Origin: an uncultured Eubacteriales bacterium
GTDB taxonomy: Bacteria; Bacillota; Clostridia; Oscillospirales; Acutalibacteraceae
NCBI GenBank assembly: GCA_902491475.1
Contig: CABUHY010000005.1
Span: 1 to 64,000, forward strand
Direction: 5' to 3'
Length of the DNA: 64,000 nt
This document shows positions 9,128 through 16,352 of the stretch, one piece after another; positions within the stretch are counted from its first letter, which is position 1, and each line of letters opens with the position of its first letter. Under the pieces are notes generated by a model. That model had not been told where the DNA came from. It ran no database searches and was given only the letters and a program-made list of their open reading frames with translations. The translations under genes were made by a program, and so were the position numbers.

Positions 9128-9156
9128 ATAATAATACAATTTTAGTAGGAATTCAA
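9128..9156 (-). promoter_or_regulatory. Promoter of the rrf2-metH operon
   Basis: Minus strand TTGAAT (9151-9156), 17-bp spacer, TATTAT (9128-9133). The motif ATACAATTTTAGTA (plus strand, 9134-9147) fills the spacer and matches the iscS promoter motif at 12 of 14 bases. Confidence 0.65.
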
Positions 9157-9170
9157 CAAAAAATAAAAAA

Positions 9171-9205
9171 GTCGGGAGACTTTGTAAAATATCAAAGCCA
9201 CCCGA
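9171..9205 (-). terminator. Terminator after the 52-aa membrane peptide gene
   Basis: Stem TCGGGTGGCTTTG / CAAAGTCTCCCGA with one mismatch, followed on the minus strand by CTTTTTTATTTTTT. It separates the spoVAD region from the rrf2 promoter. Confidence 0.8.
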
Positions 9206-9220
9206 ACCTCATATAATCTG

Positions 9221-9379
9221 TTATTTAGCGTTCTTTTTCACAAGGCTTACTCCCTTGAAGCCCGTAAAAACGCAGTAGACTATTATCCCAACCGTCATTG
9301 CCGTTTTAACCGCCGTTAATATATTTATGGTTTTGGTAAATGCGGATATTACTCTTAAATCTTCGGAAAGTTCAAACAT
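9221..9379 (-). CDS. Hypothetical 52-aa single-pass membrane peptide
   Basis: Small open reading frame with ATG at 9379 and a GGTGA site six bases upstream. The peptide has a charged N-terminus (MFELSEDLRV), one hydrophobic stretch (about residues 26-44, AMTVGIIVYCVFTG) and a lysine-rich end (LVKKNAK). No family is recognised. It lies between spoVAD and its terminator and could be the last gene of that transcript. Its ribosome binding site falls in one arm (9381-9406) of an inverted repeat whose other arm is 9441-9468, so translation may be blocked by a hairpin. Coding status is probable, not certain. Confidence 0.55.
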   Translation of the reverse strand: MFELSEDLRVISAFTKTINILTAVKTAMTVGIIVYCVFTGFKGVSLVKKNAK

Positions 9380-9380
9380 A

Positions 9381-9545
9381 AAAATCACCATAGCCTTTCA
9401 GGCAACAAATTTTTTATTGGAAATCACCGATTCAACCTGCGTTGCCTGAACAGGCGTGATGGTGATTTCTGCCATCTCAAAATTTTGCCAATGGCAAATT
9501 TTGAGGGCATTTTAATTATGATTAGCGTGATTTTTCACGCTAATC
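9381..9545 (-). promoter_or_regulatory. Multi-hairpin leader between spoVAD and the small membrane gene
   Basis: Three inverted repeats lie in 165 bases: GATTAGCGTGA / TCACGCTAATC (about 9520-9545), CTCAAAATTTTGCC / GGCAAATTTTGAG (9477-9505), and long imperfect arms 9381-9406 with 9441-9468. The last pairs over the GGTGA ribosome binding site of the downstream peptide. Very short frames inside this stretch (25 codons or fewer) have no convincing support. Confidence 0.5.
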
Positions 9546-9549
9546 TCCT

Positions 9550-10575
9550 TTAGTTGTTGTCGGGCTTTGACAAAAGCACTGCGTGCGCTATGGACGGTAT
9601 GCTCTCCCCCTGTAAGGAGGAGGTCGGAGACATCAGTGCTCCCGTTGCGACAAAAAGTATTTTTGAAAAATCGCCTTTTTCAAGCCTGTTCATAAAATAA
9701 GTGTTGAGGATTGAACCGCCGCAGCCGCAGCCCGAACCGCCTGCATGGACATCCTGCTTTTCCCTGTAATACATCATCATTCCGCAATCGTTGTGAACCG
9801 ACGAAATGTCAAGCGAGTAGTCCTTTTCGATAAGCTGAAGCAAAAGCTCGCTTCCGACAAAGCCGAGGTCGCCCGTAACAATCATATCGACATCCTCGGG
9901 CTTCATTCCCGTGTCGGAGAAAAAGTCGGAAATCGTCATTGCCGCCGCAGGCGCCATAGCAGCACCCATATTGGTGGAGTCCTTAATTCCCAAATCAACG
10001 ATTTTGCCGAATGTAACCGCTTCGACGCACGGCTTGTTCGGAATGTGCCTTGCTACAACGCTCGCCCCCGCCCCTGTTACGGTCCTCTGCGCCGTCGGGG
10101 TGCGCTGACCTCCGTATTCAAGCGGCAAGCGGAACTGCCTTTCGGCGGAACAAAAATGTGACGAGGTTGCCGCAACCGCAAGCTTGGAGGCTTCGCAGTT
10201 TACGAACACGCTTGCAAGGCCAAGCGACAGCGCCATGGTCGAGCAAGCGCCGAACAGCCCCAAAAGCGGTATTCCGAACTCACGCAGAGAAAAGGTTGAC
10301 GCCGTGCACTGATTGAGCAAATCGCCCGCAAAAATGTATTCGACATCTTCTATGGGTCTGCCCGATTTTATCATTGCACGCAGGACAGCCTCCCTTTGCA
10401 GACTGCTCTCCGATTTCTCAAACGACTCCTCGCCGAGGGTGTCATCCTCAAAAATATGGTCAAATTCCTCTTTGAGCGGTCCCTCGCCCTCGGTTTTGCC
10501 GACTACGCCCGCATATCCGATTACCGACGGCCTTTCGTTCAGCTTCAATGTGTATTTACCCAAACGCTCAATCAT
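9550..10575 (-). CDS. spoVAD: Stage V sporulation protein AD
   Basis: Thiolase-fold protein of 341 residues that, in spore formers, takes part in dipicolinic acid uptake into the forespore through the SpoVA channel. Matching features are FGACSTMALSLGLAS (near 109), ATSSHFCSAERQFRLP (near 135), MAPAAAMT, and the C-terminal VHNDCGMMMYY, GGSGCGCG and VATGALMSPTS motifs in family order. The usual partners SpoVAC and SpoVAE are not next to it; downstream is only a 52-aa membrane peptide. The ATG at 10575 follows AGGTGA. No clear sigma-G promoter could be fixed by eye. Confidence 0.92.
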   Translation of the reverse strand: MIERLGKYTLKLNERPSVIGYAGVVGKTEGEGPLKEEFDHIFEDDTLGEESFEKSESSLQREAVLRAMIKSGRPIEDVEYIFAGDLLNQCTASTFSLREFGIPLLGLFGACSTMALSLGLASVFVNCEASKLAVAATSSHFCSAERQFRLPLEYGGQRTPTAQRTVTGAGASVVARHIPNKPCVEAVTFGKIVDLGIKDSTNMGAAMAPAAAMTISDFFSDTGMKPEDVDMIVTGDLGFVGSELLLQLIEKDYSLDISSVHNDCGMMMYYREKQDVHAGGSGCGCGGSILNTYFMNRLEKGDFSKILFVATGALMSPTSSLQGESIPSIAHAVLLSKPDNN

Positions 10576-10725
10576 AAAATCACCTGTCCTTTAATAAGAT
10601 TTTTTACAAAAAAGGCGATTTTATTCAAAAGATAAAACGATTGAATTCGGCAAAATTTTATCGGTAATTTTGTGACATTTCCGAGGGAACGGAACTTATC
10701 GGATAATTTCATATTCATTTAGAGC

Positions 10726-11068
10726 GTAGGGCGGGGGTGATTCCCCTGACAGGGGAAATGTCTGCGTAAGCAGACAAAAGGGTGCCCGAATTCGGAAGAA
10801 TTTGCTCCCGCCGCAAATCCGCAAAAATCGGTAGCGACAGTGAGCCGTCGGGAGGGCGTTTACAACCGAGCAGGCGAGCCGAGCGTGATTTTTGCGGAAA
10901 AGGAGGAGTTGCGTAGCGAGTGAGAGGCAGCCAAAGGCTGTTGCGAACGATATGAAGCAAACGACGACATGCGAAGCACCCACACCTCTTCACTCTTCAC
11001 TCTTCACTATTCACTCTTACCTCGCCCGCAAGGGCGCTGTCAACGGCGGGAGCAAGCCCCCGCCCTAC
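10726..11068. repeat. Structured dispersed repeat, copy 1
   Basis: About 340 bp matching a second copy at 22146-22420. Order of modules: end hairpin starting GTAGGGCGGGGG; a core opening TCCGCAAAAATC and closing GATTTTTGCGGA (about 10817-10898), which pair; a conserved segment to about 10985; a heptamer tract of TTCACTC-like units; a CGCCC-GCAA-GGGCG hairpin; and an end hairpin finishing CCCGCCCTAC. Both long reading frames across it are conserved only as a by-product. No transposase is present, so this is a non-autonomous or RNA-like element. With 10576-10725, which shows only AT-rich sequence, it fills the spoVAD-araD gap. Confidence 0.85.
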
Positions 11069-11090
11069 CGTGTCGCCATTTGATTTTCAC

Positions 11091-11119
11091 AAAAAATAAG
11101 GACGGAAAAATCCGTCCTT
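11091..11119 (-). terminator. Terminator after araD
   Basis: Stem AAGGACGGA / TCCGTCCTT with a four-base loop, followed on the minus strand by ATTTTTT. Confidence 0.9.
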
Positions 11120-11134
11120 AAATTCATATTAAAT

Positions 11135-11839
11135 TTATTTTTGACCGTAATATGCGTTCTTGCCGTGCTTGCGGTTATAATGCTTTGCGAGGAGATAATC
11201 CTCAATGCCGACCTGCTTTTGCTCAACTGCGGCAATCTGCTCCGTCCTCAATGCCATTTTGGCAACCTCTTCGAGAATGAGCGCATTTTCAACCGCCTTA
11301 AAGCAGTTTTTGCCCCAGCAGAACGGTCCGTGTCTGTGAATGAGAACCGCCGGGCAGTCGTCGGGATTTATGCTTTCGTTCTTAAAGCACTCGACAATTA
11401 CCTTGCCCGTGTTGAGCTCATATTCGCCCTCGACCTCGTCCTTTGTAAGTCCTCTTGTACAGGGAACGGAACGGTTTGCAAAATCTGCGTGCGTTGTACC
11501 GTATGCTTTTATCTCCCTGCCCGCCTGTGCAAAGGAGGTTGCCCACGGAGAATGTGTGTGCACAACCGCGCCGATACTCTCAAAATTTCTGTAAAGCTCA
11601 AGATGCGTGGGTGTGTCGGACGAGGGGTTGAGCGTGCCCTCGACAATGTTCCCGTCCAAATCGACAACCACCATATCTTCAGCTTTCATGGTATTGTAAG
11701 GAACGCCCGACGGCTTGATAACAACCAAGCCCGTTTCCCTGTCGATTGCCGAAACATTGCCCCATGTCAGAACAACCAAGCCGAACTCTTTAAGCTGCAT
11801 ATTAGCCCTGTAAACATCCTGCTTTAACTGTTCAAGCAT
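11135..11839 (-). CDS. araD: L-ribulose-5-phosphate 4-epimerase
   Basis: Class II aldolase-fold enzyme of 234 residues that converts L-ribulose 5-phosphate to D-xylulose 5-phosphate. Zinc ligands are visible in VVHTHSPWAT (H95, H97) and VLIHRHGPFCWG (near 171), with substrate residues in GNVSAID and KPSGVPY. Its ATG overlaps the araA stop codon by one base, so the two are coupled. No araB kinase is in the window, so the middle step must be encoded elsewhere. Confidence 0.95.
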   Translation of the reverse strand: MLEQLKQDVYRANMQLKEFGLVVLTWGNVSAIDRETGLVVIKPSGVPYNTMKAEDMVVVDLDGNIVEGTLNPSSDTPTHLELYRNFESIGAVVHTHSPWATSFAQAGREIKAYGTTHADFANRSVPCTRGLTKDEVEGEYELNTGKVIVECFKNESINPDDCPAVLIHRHGPFCWGKNCFKAVENALILEEVAKMALRTEQIAAVEQKQVGIEDYLLAKHYNRKHGKNAYYGQK

Positions 11840-13308
11840 TATTTGTTCCTCCAGATAACATCGTTGTATTCAAGCTCTTTTCTGAAATCGGGAATTTTTG
11901 TATCCTTGTTGATATATACAAATTCAATGCCCATAATCTCGGCAAAATCACGCATATGCTCTGCGGTAAGGTCGTATGAGAGCACAGAGTGATGCGCTCC
12001 GCCCGCATATATCCAAGCCGTAGCCGAGGTCTTGAAGTCGGGAAGCGGCTTCCAAAGAACTCCCGCAACGGGAAGCTTGGGCATATCGTGCTCCTGAGTC
12101 TGACACTCAATGTCATTTACAATCATTCTGAACCTGTCGCCCATATCGACAAGCGAAACAACGATAGCCGAGCCTTTTTTCGCCTTGAAAACAAGTCTCG
12201 CAGGGTCCTCTCTGTCGCCTATGCCGAGGGGGTGCACCTGAATTTTCGGCTTTTCGCAGGCAATGGTCGGGCAGACCTCAAGCATATGAGCGCCGAGTAT
12301 CATTTCATTGCCCTTTTCAAGATGAAGCGTGTAATCCTCCATAAAGGCAGTGCCCTTGCCGATGCCCTCTGCCATAACCTTCATAATTCTCGTCATTGCG
12401 GCAACCTTCCAGTCGCCCTCTGCGCCGAAGCCGTAGCCCTGCCTCATAAGGTCCTGCGCCGCAAGTCCCGGGAGCTGGCGAAGTCCCTGCAAATCCTCAA
12501 AATTCGTGTGGAACGCCTTGAAATTGCCCCTGTCAAGGAATTTCTTCAGCGCAACCTCTTCCTTAGCTTGGTAACGAACCGACTGAATGTTGTCGGTGTC
12601 AAATTCATATTCGTTTTCGTAAGCAATCATCTGCTCGTCGATTTCTTCCTCGGTTACCTTATCGACCTCCGAGATAATATCGCCTACGCCGTAGTGGTCA
12701 ACGCTCCAGCCGAGCTTTATCAAAGCCTCGACCTTGTCGCCCTCGGTAACGGCAACATTACGCATATTGTCGGAAATGCGGAGCACCCTGAGCTTTCTCG
12801 ACTCTGCCGCACCGACAGCTGCCCTCATCCAAACGCCTATCTGCCGTGTGAAATCCTCGTCCTGCCAGAAGCCGACAACAACCTTTCTGTTCATACGGAG
12901 TCTTGCGGCAATATAACCGTGCTCACGGTCGCCGTGCGCCGACTGATTGAGGTTCATAAAGTCCATATCAATATCGTTCCACGGGATTTCACGGTTAAAC
13001 TGGGTATTGAGATGAAGATAAGGCTTTCTCAACGCAGTAAGGCCTTTAACCCACATCTTTGACGGGGAGAAGGTGTGCATCCAGGTAATAACGCCCGCAC
13101 AGCTTTCGTCGTTGTTAGCCTCGTTCATTATGTTGTAGATTTCCTCGCTTGTCTTAACGCAGGGGAACCATTTTACGGTACAGGGAATATTTTTGTCGGC
13201 ATTGAAGCCGTCAACCATTATTTTTGAATGTTTGTCAATTTCAACCAAAGCTTCCTCGCCGTAGAGGAACTGCGAACCGACAACAAAATAGAAAACATTG
13301 TTTTTCAT
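11839..13308 (-). CDS. araA: L-arabinose isomerase
   Basis: Enzyme of 489 residues, close to the family's usual 470-500, converting L-arabinose to L-ribulose in the cytosol with a manganese ion. The start FYFVVGSQFLYGEE and the segments ITWMHTFSPSKMW, TEEEIDEQM and VAGVLWKPLPDFKTS are typical. It is first in araA-araD and has its own near-consensus promoter. A GH127 beta-L-arabinofuranosidase at 48.2 kb could supply its substrate. Confidence 0.97.
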   Translation of the reverse strand: MKNNVFYFVVGSQFLYGEEALVEIDKHSKIMVDGFNADKNIPCTVKWFPCVKTSEEIYNIMNEANNDESCAGVITWMHTFSPSKMWVKGLTALRKPYLHLNTQFNREIPWNDIDMDFMNLNQSAHGDREHGYIAARLRMNRKVVVGFWQDEDFTRQIGVWMRAAVGAAESRKLRVLRISDNMRNVAVTEGDKVEALIKLGWSVDHYGVGDIISEVDKVTEEEIDEQMIAYENEYEFDTDNIQSVRYQAKEEVALKKFLDRGNFKAFHTNFEDLQGLRQLPGLAAQDLMRQGYGFGAEGDWKVAAMTRIMKVMAEGIGKGTAFMEDYTLHLEKGNEMILGAHMLEVCPTIACEKPKIQVHPLGIGDREDPARLVFKAKKGSAIVVSLVDMGDRFRMIVNDIECQTQEHDMPKLPVAGVLWKPLPDFKTSATAWIYAGGAHHSVLSYDLTAEHMRDFAEIMGIEFVYINKDTKIPDFRKELEYNDVIWRNK

Positions 13309-13366
13309 AATTTACCGCCTTTATATGTATTTGCCGAGCCGTGCCCGACCTTGTCCTAACTTTAAT

Positions 13367-13395
13367 ATTATATTATATCCGCCTGTTGTTTTCAA
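13367..13395 (-). promoter_or_regulatory. araA promoter
   Basis: Minus strand TTGAAA (13390-13395), 17-bp spacer, TATAAT (13367-13372). Farther upstream a GTATACATGTAT palindrome (about 13459-13470) could be a regulator site for arabinose control, but it overlaps an opposing promoter and is weak evidence. Confidence 0.65.
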
Positions 13396-13469
13396 GCAGG
13401 AGATGAAAAAGAAAATTACCGACAAACATTTATTGCTCGTTACTATTTGCAACAATGTGTATACATGTA

Positions 13470-13498
13470 TTGACAAAATCATAAAAATCATGTAAAAT
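13470..13498 (+). promoter_or_regulatory. Forward promoter reading toward the toxin-like island
   Basis: Plus strand TTGACA, 17-bp spacer, TAAAAT. The predicted start, about 13505, coincides with the first base of the left direct repeat. No protein gene follows before the terminator at 13535-13575. Confidence 0.6.
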
Positions 13499-13504
13499 AA
13501 TAAT

Positions 13505-13530
13505 GCTTAAAGGATCATCGTATTCTTTGA
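13505..13530. repeat. Left direct repeat of the toxin-like island
   Basis: Its first 23 bases are identical to 15415-15437, and after one mismatch two more bases (GA) also match. The pair brackets the three-gene AT-rich island and may mark an insertion. Confidence 0.8.
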
Positions 13531-13575
13531 AAGAAGCCCATAGAGCGTTGGTAGCACTCTATGGGCTTTCACTTT
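13505..13575 (+). ncRNA. Candidate 70-nt small RNA ending in a bidirectional terminator
   Basis: Predicted from the promoter at 13470-13498 and the hairpin AGCCCATAGAG / CTCTATGGGCT (13535-13567) followed by TTTCACTTTTTT. It would converge on the 3' end of the CPCC gene, whose stop codon is at 13577. It has no start codon behind the AAAGGA sequence. No RNA family is recognised; it could also be only a terminator with a stray promoter. Confidence 0.4.
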
Positions 13576-13576
13576 T

Positions 13577-14314
13577 TTATTCCATAAATTTATCTTTTGC
13601 AAATTTATAATCGCTTTTCTTCTGCGTTAATAATTTATATCTTTCAATAAAATCATTGAGACATAAATCATTAGCACACCCTGCCCAGCTATCCGGCTCA
13701 TCTTCCATAAGTTTATCATCTTCCCACCCGCAAAACGGACAAATTTCATTTGATGAAATATCACTAAATTCATATTTTCCGCATACAGGACAAATGTGAG
13801 CCTGCGGTTTATAATTATCTGTCTTTTCGTCAAAGTAATTATAATCGGGATTTTCGGCAAGTTTTTTCTTATACTGTGCTTTGTATTCGTTAAGCGATAA
13901 TACATTTGCTCCGCACTGCTTATCGGGATTTTCAAGTTGTGATAAGTCATAATGCCAGCCGCACATTTTGCACTCTGCGTTCTCCGGGGTAATTCCGCTC
14001 CAGATATCTTCCAATGATAATTCTTCAAAGCGGTATTTTTGGCAAACCGGACATAACATCGGTTCAATTTGAGGCAACTCGGGATATTTGTCCCGCTTCC
14101 AATAATAGTCGGGATTTTGTTCCGTATAATATTCATACCTCAACTTATAATCATTTAAGCACAAATCATTGGGTCCGCAAAGTTCAAACGGGTTTTCTTC
14201 GTCTGACGAATCGTGTTCCCATCCGCAAAAAGGACATATGCATGTTCCGTTATCTTCAAACGCAGGAAATTTATGTTTACCGCAAACCGGGCATAAAATA
14301 TAGTTCTTCAACAA
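13577..14314 (-). CDS. Triple cysteine-rich CPCC-type zinc-ribbon protein, possible immunity protein
   Basis: Protein of 245 residues built of three similar units near residues 8-60, 85-140 and 170-225. Each has paired cysteines (CPVC...CPFC, CPVC...CKMC, CPVC...CPFC), a Trp-Glu/His-Asp stretch and an N-D-L-C-L-N-D-like end, as in the Cys-rich CPCC family. Such proteins often sit beside polymorphic-toxin domains, and some are proposed immunity proteins; that role here is inference. Its start overlaps the toxin-like gene by seven bases. Base composition is visibly richer in A+T than the flanking genes. Confidence 0.7.
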   Translation of the reverse strand: MLKNYILCPVCGKHKFPAFEDNGTCICPFCGWEHDSSDEENPFELCGPNDLCLNDYKLRYEYYTEQNPDYYWKRDKYPELPQIEPMLCPVCQKYRFEELSLEDIWSGITPENAECKMCGWHYDLSQLENPDKQCGANVLSLNEYKAQYKKKLAENPDYNYFDEKTDNYKPQAHICPVCGKYEFSDISSNEICPFCGWEDDKLMEDEPDSWAGCANDLCLNDFIERYKLLTQKKSDYKFAKDKFME

Positions 14315-14673
14315 TTATGTTTCCTCATATCTTTATAGTATTCTTTAATTTCGCTCTTAGGTTTGTAATATGTTTTAACAAATCCGTTTCTATCAACAAT
14401 AACAAACTCATTTGTTTTTTTACTGTATTTAACCGTAGAACCGTCCTTTCTGATATACGAAACATGGTATTTCCTATCAATTCTGTTTGCAAAAGCTACG
14501 ACATGTGCAACATAAGAAACTGTTCCGTATTGTTGCCCGTGCTTTTTGGCATGCGATTTTAATGTGGATTTATCAAAATCTTTTGCCCAAGCAAACCCTA
14601 TATGTTCTGTGGGATGCCCGTTTCTGCTACCCCTGGAATTTCCGTATCTGTTGCTTGCGCCCTTAGTCGGCAT
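14308..14673 (-). CDS. BECR-fold-like nuclease/toxin-domain protein
   Basis: Short protein of 121 residues resembling the C-terminal nuclease domains of contact-dependent toxins and phage Barnase-EndoU-ColicinE5-RelE-like proteins: LKSHAKKHGQQYG (near 38), HVVAFANRID, then a beta-rich end KTNEFVIVDRNGFVKTYYKP. There is no secretion or delivery domain, so it is either a stand-alone toxin, a cassette, or a phage-derived gene. It overlaps the DUF4417 gene by 11 bases and the CPCC gene by seven, so all three are translationally coupled. Family assignment comes from motif recall and needs a profile search. Confidence 0.55.
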   Translation of the reverse strand: MPTKGASNRYGNSRGSRNGHPTEHIGFAWAKDFDKSTLKSHAKKHGQQYGTVSYVAHVVAFANRIDRKYHVSYIRKDGSTVKYSKKTNEFVIVDRNGFVKTYYKPKSEIKEYYKDMRKHNC

Positions 14674-15361
14674 ACTTTAATTCCCCCTTTCGTCTTTTAT
14701 CGATCCAGGAATCAAAGAAAACAAAATTGCTTTTATCTTTCAGTTCATCAAACATTTGTGATGACAGTGTACCGTAAACAATTATATTTGCCGGCTTAAT
14801 ATCCCTAATGATTTTATCTATGAAGCAATACCATTCATATTTTTCACGCATTTCTTTTATAAATCCGTGAGTACCGATTGCAATATTTGACCCTTTCGGA
14901 ATAGCAGTTTCAAATTCAGGTAACAAATCGTAAATTCCGCATCTTATATTAGGTATAACAGGTATTCCGTTTCTACCATAATAATATGTCAACGACAGAT
15001 TGTCATTAATTTGAGACTTTTGTTTAATTATCTGCATATCCGTATGTATGCTGTAATCAAAGCCGATGATTCCGGCAGTCCTTTTGAAAAATTTCAAATA
15101 CTTTTTAGGACTCTTCCTTACTCGTTCAAAACTGTTATCCGGAGCATAAAAGCAAATAAAAGTTTCGCTTAAATCCCCACGATAATTAATTGCTTTATCA
15201 AAAGGCATTATATCTTTTGGAATGTCTTTTGAAATAAAATCAGCAGGAATAATTGGATATTCCTCGTTTTCAGTAAAATTCGCACCGTCAACAAGGTAAG
15301 CCTGAAACGAATCGCTTACCTTACGGTTCGCCCTTAAAAAGGGCGTTGTTAAAATTGCCAT
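14663..15361 (-). CDS. DUF4417 domain protein
   Basis: Protein of 232 residues recognised as DUF4417 by ETFICFYAPDNSFERVRKSP, a GIIGFDYSIHTDM segment, the NGIPVIPNIR strand and GSNIAIGTHG. DUF4417 proteins occur in phage and mobile regions of Firmicutes; their function is unknown. It is first in the three-gene AT-rich island, with a promoter candidate at 15660-15688 and an inverted repeat (arms about 15398-15408 and 15426-15436) in the leader. Confidence 0.75.
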   Translation of the reverse strand: MAILTTPFLRANRKVSDSFQAYLVDGANFTENEEYPIIPADFISKDIPKDIMPFDKAINYRGDLSETFICFYAPDNSFERVRKSPKKYLKFFKRTAGIIGFDYSIHTDMQIIKQKSQINDNLSLTYYYGRNGIPVIPNIRCGIYDLLPEFETAIPKGSNIAIGTHGFIKEMREKYEWYCFIDKIIRDIKPANIIVYGTLSSQMFDELKDKSNFVFFDSWIDKRRKGELKYAD

Positions 15362-15414
15362 GTATATTCCTTCCTATATGATTTATTAAAAGTTATCAGA
15401 ATACGATGGCAAGG

Positions 15415-15440
15415 GCTTAAAGGATCATCGTATTCTTCGA
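15415..15440. repeat. Right direct repeat of the toxin-like island
   Basis: Partner of 13505-13530. Here the repeat forms the right arm of a hairpin AGAATACGATG / CATCGTATTCT that the left copy lacks. The rest of 15441-15659 contains no supported gene, only frames of about a dozen codons. Confidence 0.8.
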
Positions 15441-15659
15441 TTTAACTACATTTAGACACTGATATGTTGGTAGCAAATCAATGTCATTATAAATAAAGCA
15501 ATTTAATCACATCCTTTAGAGCTTTTATTGGACAAATTAATAATCTGCCGTAGTTATTAATTCTGTCCTTATGCAAACCGATTACAGAAAAGTTTGTGCT
15601 TTAACTATTCAAGTTATGCCTATTGTTTTTGGCAACGGCAACCTGCTATCGGCAAGATA

Positions 15660-15688
15660 ATTATATCATACAGCATACAATAAATCAA
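15660..15688 (-). promoter_or_regulatory. Promoter reading into the toxin-like island
   Basis: Minus strand TTGATT (15683-15688), 17-bp spacer, TATAAT (15660-15665). The leader to the DUF4417 start is about 290 nt and crosses the right direct repeat. Confidence 0.6.
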
Positions 15689-15742
15689 TACACATTGTAC
15701 AAATTAATATTTAATTACATATTTAATATTAAATTATAAATA

Positions 15743-16243
15743 TTATATATATTTTTTTGCAAGTTTGGAATAGTATTCTGCGTTGTCGATGATTTTGGCT
15801 GCGGCGTTTTCATCTATATCGCCGACCCTTTTAGCGGGCGCGCCCAAAATCAGCGAATTGTCGGGAAACTCCTTGTTTTCCGTAACAAGCGCCCCTGCGC
15901 CGACAAGGCAGTTTTTGCCGATTTTTGCGCCGTTTAATACAGTTGCGTTCATACCGATAAGCGAGCCGTCCCCTATTGTACAGCCGTGTATAACGGCATT
16001 GTGACCCACAGTAACATTTTCCCCGATAACAACGGGGTAGTTTTCGTCGCAGTGCACCGTGCAGTTGTCCTGAATGTTTGAGCCCTTACCCACAGTGATT
16101 TTTGCCTCGTCGCCGCGGAGAACCGCATTAAACCAAACCGAGCTATCCTCACAAAGTGTGACATTGCCGATTACTTTTGACCCCTCCGCCGTAAATGCAG
16201 ACGGCGAAACATCAGGCGAAATTCCGTTAAATTCAATAATCAT
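15743..16243 (-). CDS. Gamma-carbonic-anhydrase-like hexapeptide-repeat protein
   Basis: Left-handed beta-helix protein of 166 residues with repeated hexapeptides (IGNVTLCEDSSVWFNAVLRGD, quoted in part; then KITVGKGSNIQDNCTVH). Metal-site histidines appear in CTVHCDE, GHNAVIHGC, as in the YrdA/CaiE/gamma-CA group. Members may hydrate CO2 or act on CoA compounds; many have no shown activity. It follows the esterase gene on the same strand after a terminator, so it is probably transcribed alone. Confidence 0.88.
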   Translation of the reverse strand: MIIEFNGISPDVSPSAFTAEGSKVIGNVTLCEDSSVWFNAVLRGDEAKITVGKGSNIQDNCTVHCDENYPVVIGENVTVGHNAVIHGCTIGDGSLIGMNATVLNGAKIGKNCLVGAGALVTENKEFPDNSLILGAPAKRVGDIDENAAAKIIDNAEYYSKLAKKYI

Positions 16244-16311
16244 AAACCTTACCTCACAATATTATTAAATAACATTTTATCACTGAAGCAGACTTTTTTC
16301 AAATAAGCCGC

Positions 16312-16343
16312 AAAAAACGGCGTCCGCAATGTGCGAATGCCGT
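16312..16343 (-). terminator. Terminator after the esterase gene
   Basis: Stem ACGGCATTCGC / GCGGACGCCGT with mismatches, followed on the minus strand by TTTTTTG. Confidence 0.8.
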
Positions 16344-16352
16344 CATAAGTGT

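Noticed and set aside
10696..10993. Overlapping 92-95-aa frames in the dispersed repeat (MGASH... and MKRCGC... types), also seen at 22099-22354
   Set aside because: Both frames are kept equally between copies and the changes do not favour amino-acid conservation in either; they follow the repeat, so they are not treated as genes.
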